Positions 60,921 to 64,000 of a stretch of 64,000 nt of DNA are shown one piece after another (position 1 is the first letter of the stretch; the number at the start of each line of letters is the position of its first letter). The notes under the pieces were generated by a model. That model worked only from the letters and a program-made list of their open reading frames with translations. It was not told where the DNA came from and did not search any database. The stretch lies in contig QKWP01000767.1 of the NCBI GenBank assembly GCA_003550325.1, positions 88,413-152,412 on the forward strand, read 5' to 3'. A program made the position numbers and the translations under genes. Origin of the DNA: Gigaspora rosea. Lineage: Eukaryota > Glomeromycota > Glomeromycetes > Diversisporales > Gigasporaceae.

Positions 60921-61224
60921 AGGACCCAGACATTTCTCATATATAGGTCATAACTGTATTTTGGCCAATTTTGATCTAATTCGCTAAAAATGACAAAACT
61001 ATATTTACCTAAATAACTTCTGATCCAGTGATTAGAATTGAATGAACTTTTTTTTTTTTTGTTAGATGCACCTTTCTGGGAGCTTTATTTTTTAAAAAAA
61101 GTTTATTCAAATTGGACCACTAAATGCCAAGATAATTGCCAAAGACTGTTTTTTGCTTCTCAAATTTTAGGGGTTTTTGCTGAAATGCATAATGTATGAC
61201 CTCTGTACTAGATATCTGGGTCCT
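60921..61224. mobile_element. 304-bp MITE with AGGACCCAGAYAT ends
   Basis: The left end aggacccagacatttctcat and the inverse right end aggacccagatatctagtac remain related through AGGTCATA. Flanks aatcaaag (60913-60920) and aatcaaga (61225-61232) match at 6 of 8. The inside has the gatccagtgattagaatt word shared with several other elements here. Confidence 0.6.
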
Positions 61225-61328
61225 AATCAAGAATAAAGCTTCTCAAAACAGGTAAAAAAGCAACTTTTCTTATTTGTTACTTTTTATATAAAATTTGAAA
61301 TAAATTTGATAATAATAGCAAAAAAGAT

Positions 61329-62350
61329 GTGGGTGTGGCGACTTAGGGAAGTTGGTAAGTTGTCACCCCCAAGTGGCAGGTCTTGAGTTCAAATCCCACT
61401 GGCGACGCTTTTGAAAAAATAGACCTGTGTTCCAGTAACTGTTTATTGTCGATCGGTTGGGTACATCACCTGTAGTCCTTGGTTACCATCTTGAATGGGA
61501 GCTTTTGGGCGAAGTTGTGTCTCGTTACAGAGACAAATCCAAGGAACCAGAGAAACAGAAACCCATTTGGCAAGCCCCGAGTAAGGAGGTAGCTCTGATC
61601 TTCGACAGTGCTACCAAAATTGGAATTTGGACCGAAACCGGAGAACCGGACGTTGTCCTTGGGGACAAGGTCTACCAACCTGGCCGCCGGAGTCGCACCG
61701 GAGGAAAAGGACCCATGTTGAGGAATTGGGGACCAAGGGGAGAAAAACCATAAGGCACCTAATGCCGGGTAGATCAACCCTTCCGGGCCAACTGGATTGG
61801 AAGTCTGGGATATACCGGTGAAGGACCGGAGGAAAATGATAGTGGGTGCTGGGGTTGGAGTGAACCTTACAAGGGCAGTAGTAGGTAATGGTAGCGGTTG
61901 CAGGGTATCCCCCTGACTGCAAGTTGTTTGCCTTGGTGAATGCATAAGTTACCGAAAGTGTAGATGAATATCTGTGGGGGTCAGGTATCATTCTACCAGG
62001 TTTACCACAGGGGCAAATGCACTCCAATAGGTGTTTGACTAAAGCCTCAGGGTACTTTCACAGCGAATTACTCGTGAAAGGGTATATTGAGAGGAACATT
62101 GAACATGGGTAGAAGCCAGAGAGTTTAAATAGGCAATCCCCTAGCTGGGTTGCAGGTATGGCATCTAGTGTAGAACCTTCGGGCGGACTACTTAAATTAG
62201 ACAACCAAAAGTTTTACGTGTGGCTAGTTGTACTCTCGTTATACAAATGTAATATGTGGAACAGTCATATTGACCAGGCCAAACCGTTTGGATCAATAAA
62301 GTGCTAGGGTACCTAAGTGGTCACCTTAATATTAAAAAAAAAAAAAATAA
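61329..62350 (+). mobile_element. tRNA-headed ~1-kb retroelement, copy C (best preserved)
   Basis: The A-box-like tggcgacttagggaagttgg and B-box-like gagttcaaatccc are in order, 40-odd bases apart. The body matches copies A and B, and the end is ccttaatatt plus an A-run. Near-identical flanks agcaaaaaagat and aacaaaaaagat lie at 61317-61328 and 62349-62360. An open frame of 98 codons at 61457-61753 starts MGTSPVVLGYHLEWELLGE and continues through KQKPIWQAPSKEVALIFD. The first ~50 codons are conserved in copy A. The length is unusual for a simple SINE, and no RT is encoded. Confidence 0.85.
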
Positions 62351-62360
62351 CAAAAAAGAT

Positions 62361-63199
62361 TTAATATTGTATATAGATTTAATTGGCACTTCTAATTCTT
62401 TATTAGCACACTTGCAGATCTAGATATAACTCTTACATCCTGTACAATTCTTAGCATAAAACTTCAGTACCTGAAGAGCACAAAAGATTATTGATTCTAA
62501 ACTTAATAAGCATCTAGACAAAGCAATAATGCTTAGCATTGATAGTATTCACACAAAATGCATTAAATACTACTACAACATATACTACCATGCAATTAGT
62601 AACAATTCTTATCAATTTCATTATTACTCAGTGCAATTCAAAAGCTAAATATACAAAATCCTGTACTGGTTAATGCTAATTTAATTAAAATAAATAGCAA
62701 ATAGATTTATAATGTTTTTTGGTTTTTTATATAATTAGTATTGAGAATTTTATATTGTTAATAATGATAAAAATTTATAAATGAACTATAAACTTTTATA
62801 ATATTAGATTAAAAAAAATTGCAATATTTGTTTAATAAAAATATGTTCTTATTGATTTACAAAAAAAAACTTTATTCTTTTAAATAATATATTATAACAA
62901 TTAATATAATTATAGAAGTTCTATTTATCTAGCAATATATTAACAAAGAGCATATTGTTCTTCTTGTTACAAATTGGTCTAAACAGATTTATTTTAGAAA
63001 ACTATTTTTTAAATCTGATATGCATAGTAGATGACTTTTGTATTAGCTCTGAGAGATTATCTGATTTAAGATACTAATAGCCTAATAGTTGCATAATTCT
63101 AGCTAAATATAATTGGCCAGATTATATTTATACATATATTTAGCTATACAAAGTCAGATAACCAAATGTCGAAAGTTCAAAGAAAAGTGCACCAATTTA
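62361..63199. other. AT-rich non-coding stretch
   Basis: No gene, repeat terminus or conserved frame was recognised between the retroelement tail and the MITE at 63208. Confidence 0.5.
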
Positions 63200-63207
63200 C
63201 CTACCAA

Positions 63208-63367
63208 TAGGGATTGGAACCGCCTAAAATTTTTCTTAATTGTTTAATCGTTTAACTGTTTAACTGTTTAATTTGGCCGGTATTAAAATAATTCTGGCCC
63301 ACGACCAACATAATCTTGCCCAGAACTATAGAGCATTTTTTAAATGGTTAAACGGTTCCAATCCCTA
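63208..63367. mobile_element. 160-bp hAT-type MITE with exact 8-bp duplication
   Basis: Perfect 15-bp termini TAGGGATTGGAACCG face each other. Identical 8-mers cctaccaa flank the element (63200-63207, 63368-63375). The inside has gtttaactgtttaactgttt repeats and no ORF. Confidence 0.9.
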
Positions 63368-63488
63368 CCTACCAATCACTAAAAAACCGAAGGAATCTTC
63401 ACAAGAAATTCACCAAAAAACGCCGAAATTTAATGAAAATTCAACGAAAATTCACCCATCAAACGTTAAAAAACCAGAACAAAATTAG

Positions 63489-64000
63489 GGTGCGGGATGG
63501 GCCGGGTTGGGCCGGGCTTGCTTAGACCCGAAACTCAGCCCAAAAATTATTTGTAAGCCCGAGCCCGGCCTGTGAAAAAAAAAAGCCCGTAAAATAAACT
63601 GGGCCGGGACTAATTAAACTATACCCGACCCGGCCCAGCCCGCAGATTTATATGCATTACTAAAATTTTTTTACATACAGCTATTATCATAATTCCTGGA
63701 CACCTATAAAAATTTGCCGAATGATGTTTCGGCCGATCCGGTTAAATTATAGATATATTTGGTTTATTATTTAATATTTACTTAATGGTATCAGGTTCAT
63801 TTGGTTTCGATCAACTTACCAATAATTAAAACTTAATTCACAGAGAATTAATTTTAGATGAAGTTATTTTGCAATCAATTATTCACAGACAAGTCTGTTT
63901 CACAAAAGCTATTTCACCAAAAAGCTAATTCGCAGGCAAATTAATTCTAGTCATTGTCATTAGAGTTAAGTTTAGGTTTAAAGTTGGTGCAATTTATAAA
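63489..64000. mobile_element. Left end of a TAGGGTGCGGGAYGGG hAT-like element, continues past window
   Basis: It starts tagggtgcgggatgggccgg, the same terminus as 42900-44494, and is followed by GGGCCGGG/CCCGGCCC words to about 63645. No opposite end is visible before the window edge, so its size is unknown. Confidence 0.6.

Noticed and set aside
61466..62027. Long minus-strand ORFs of 138-159 aa in the retroelement
   Set aside because: They lie antisense to the conserved plus-strand frame and are not kept in copies A or B.

Overview
The window looks like nuclear DNA of an arbuscular mycorrhizal fungus (Glomeromycotina, Rhizophagus-like). It is very AT-rich and gene-poor, its genes are split by short GT-AG introns, and it carries families I associate with that group: secreted kelch proteins, TKL-type kinases with split exons, and many repeats. 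The organism call is an inference from composition and gene families. No bacterial operons, rRNA, CRISPR array or free-standing tRNA gene were seen.

Host genes are few. A divergent pair of secreted kelch-repeat genes lies at 1-1693 (minus, runs off the left edge, one-base break at its first intron) and 2025-4051 (plus, four exons, 405 aa). A complete TKL-like kinase gene of five exons lies at 19405-20933 (333 aa). On the minus strand at 58903-56333 the membrane half of a plasma-membrane Ca2+-ATPase-like protein, with its whole catalytic loop missing, appears spliced in frame to a second TKL-like kinase whose internal exon lengths equal those of the first.

Most of the rest is mobile DNA, often nested. 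The main element is a ~8.9-kb transposon (29256-38172) bounded by TTAA with GGGTAGAGT termini. It carries one damaged gene (32937-37870) joining a transposase to a RecQ-type helicase. A 447-bp inverted-repeat derivative sits at 52275-52721 inside an LTR retrotransposon (49138-53852), which sits in a MITE, which sits in a ~94-bp satellite. LINE remnants lie at about 11770-16150 (minus) and 41380-44760 (plus). Three ~1-kb tRNA-headed retroelements (41807-42812, 47152-48160, 61329-62350) and one truncated copy (8268-8485) have target-site duplications.

At least ten hAT-like non-autonomous elements have recognisable terminal repeats and 8-bp duplications, among them 5195-5418, 34722-34943, 52915-53236 and 63208-63367 with exact duplications. 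Two TA-flanked MITEs (7261-7602, 38528-38718), several long palindromes and several tandem arrays fill the remainder. All coordinates were read by eye; splice sites are predictions from GT-AG signals, frame and similarity between copies.
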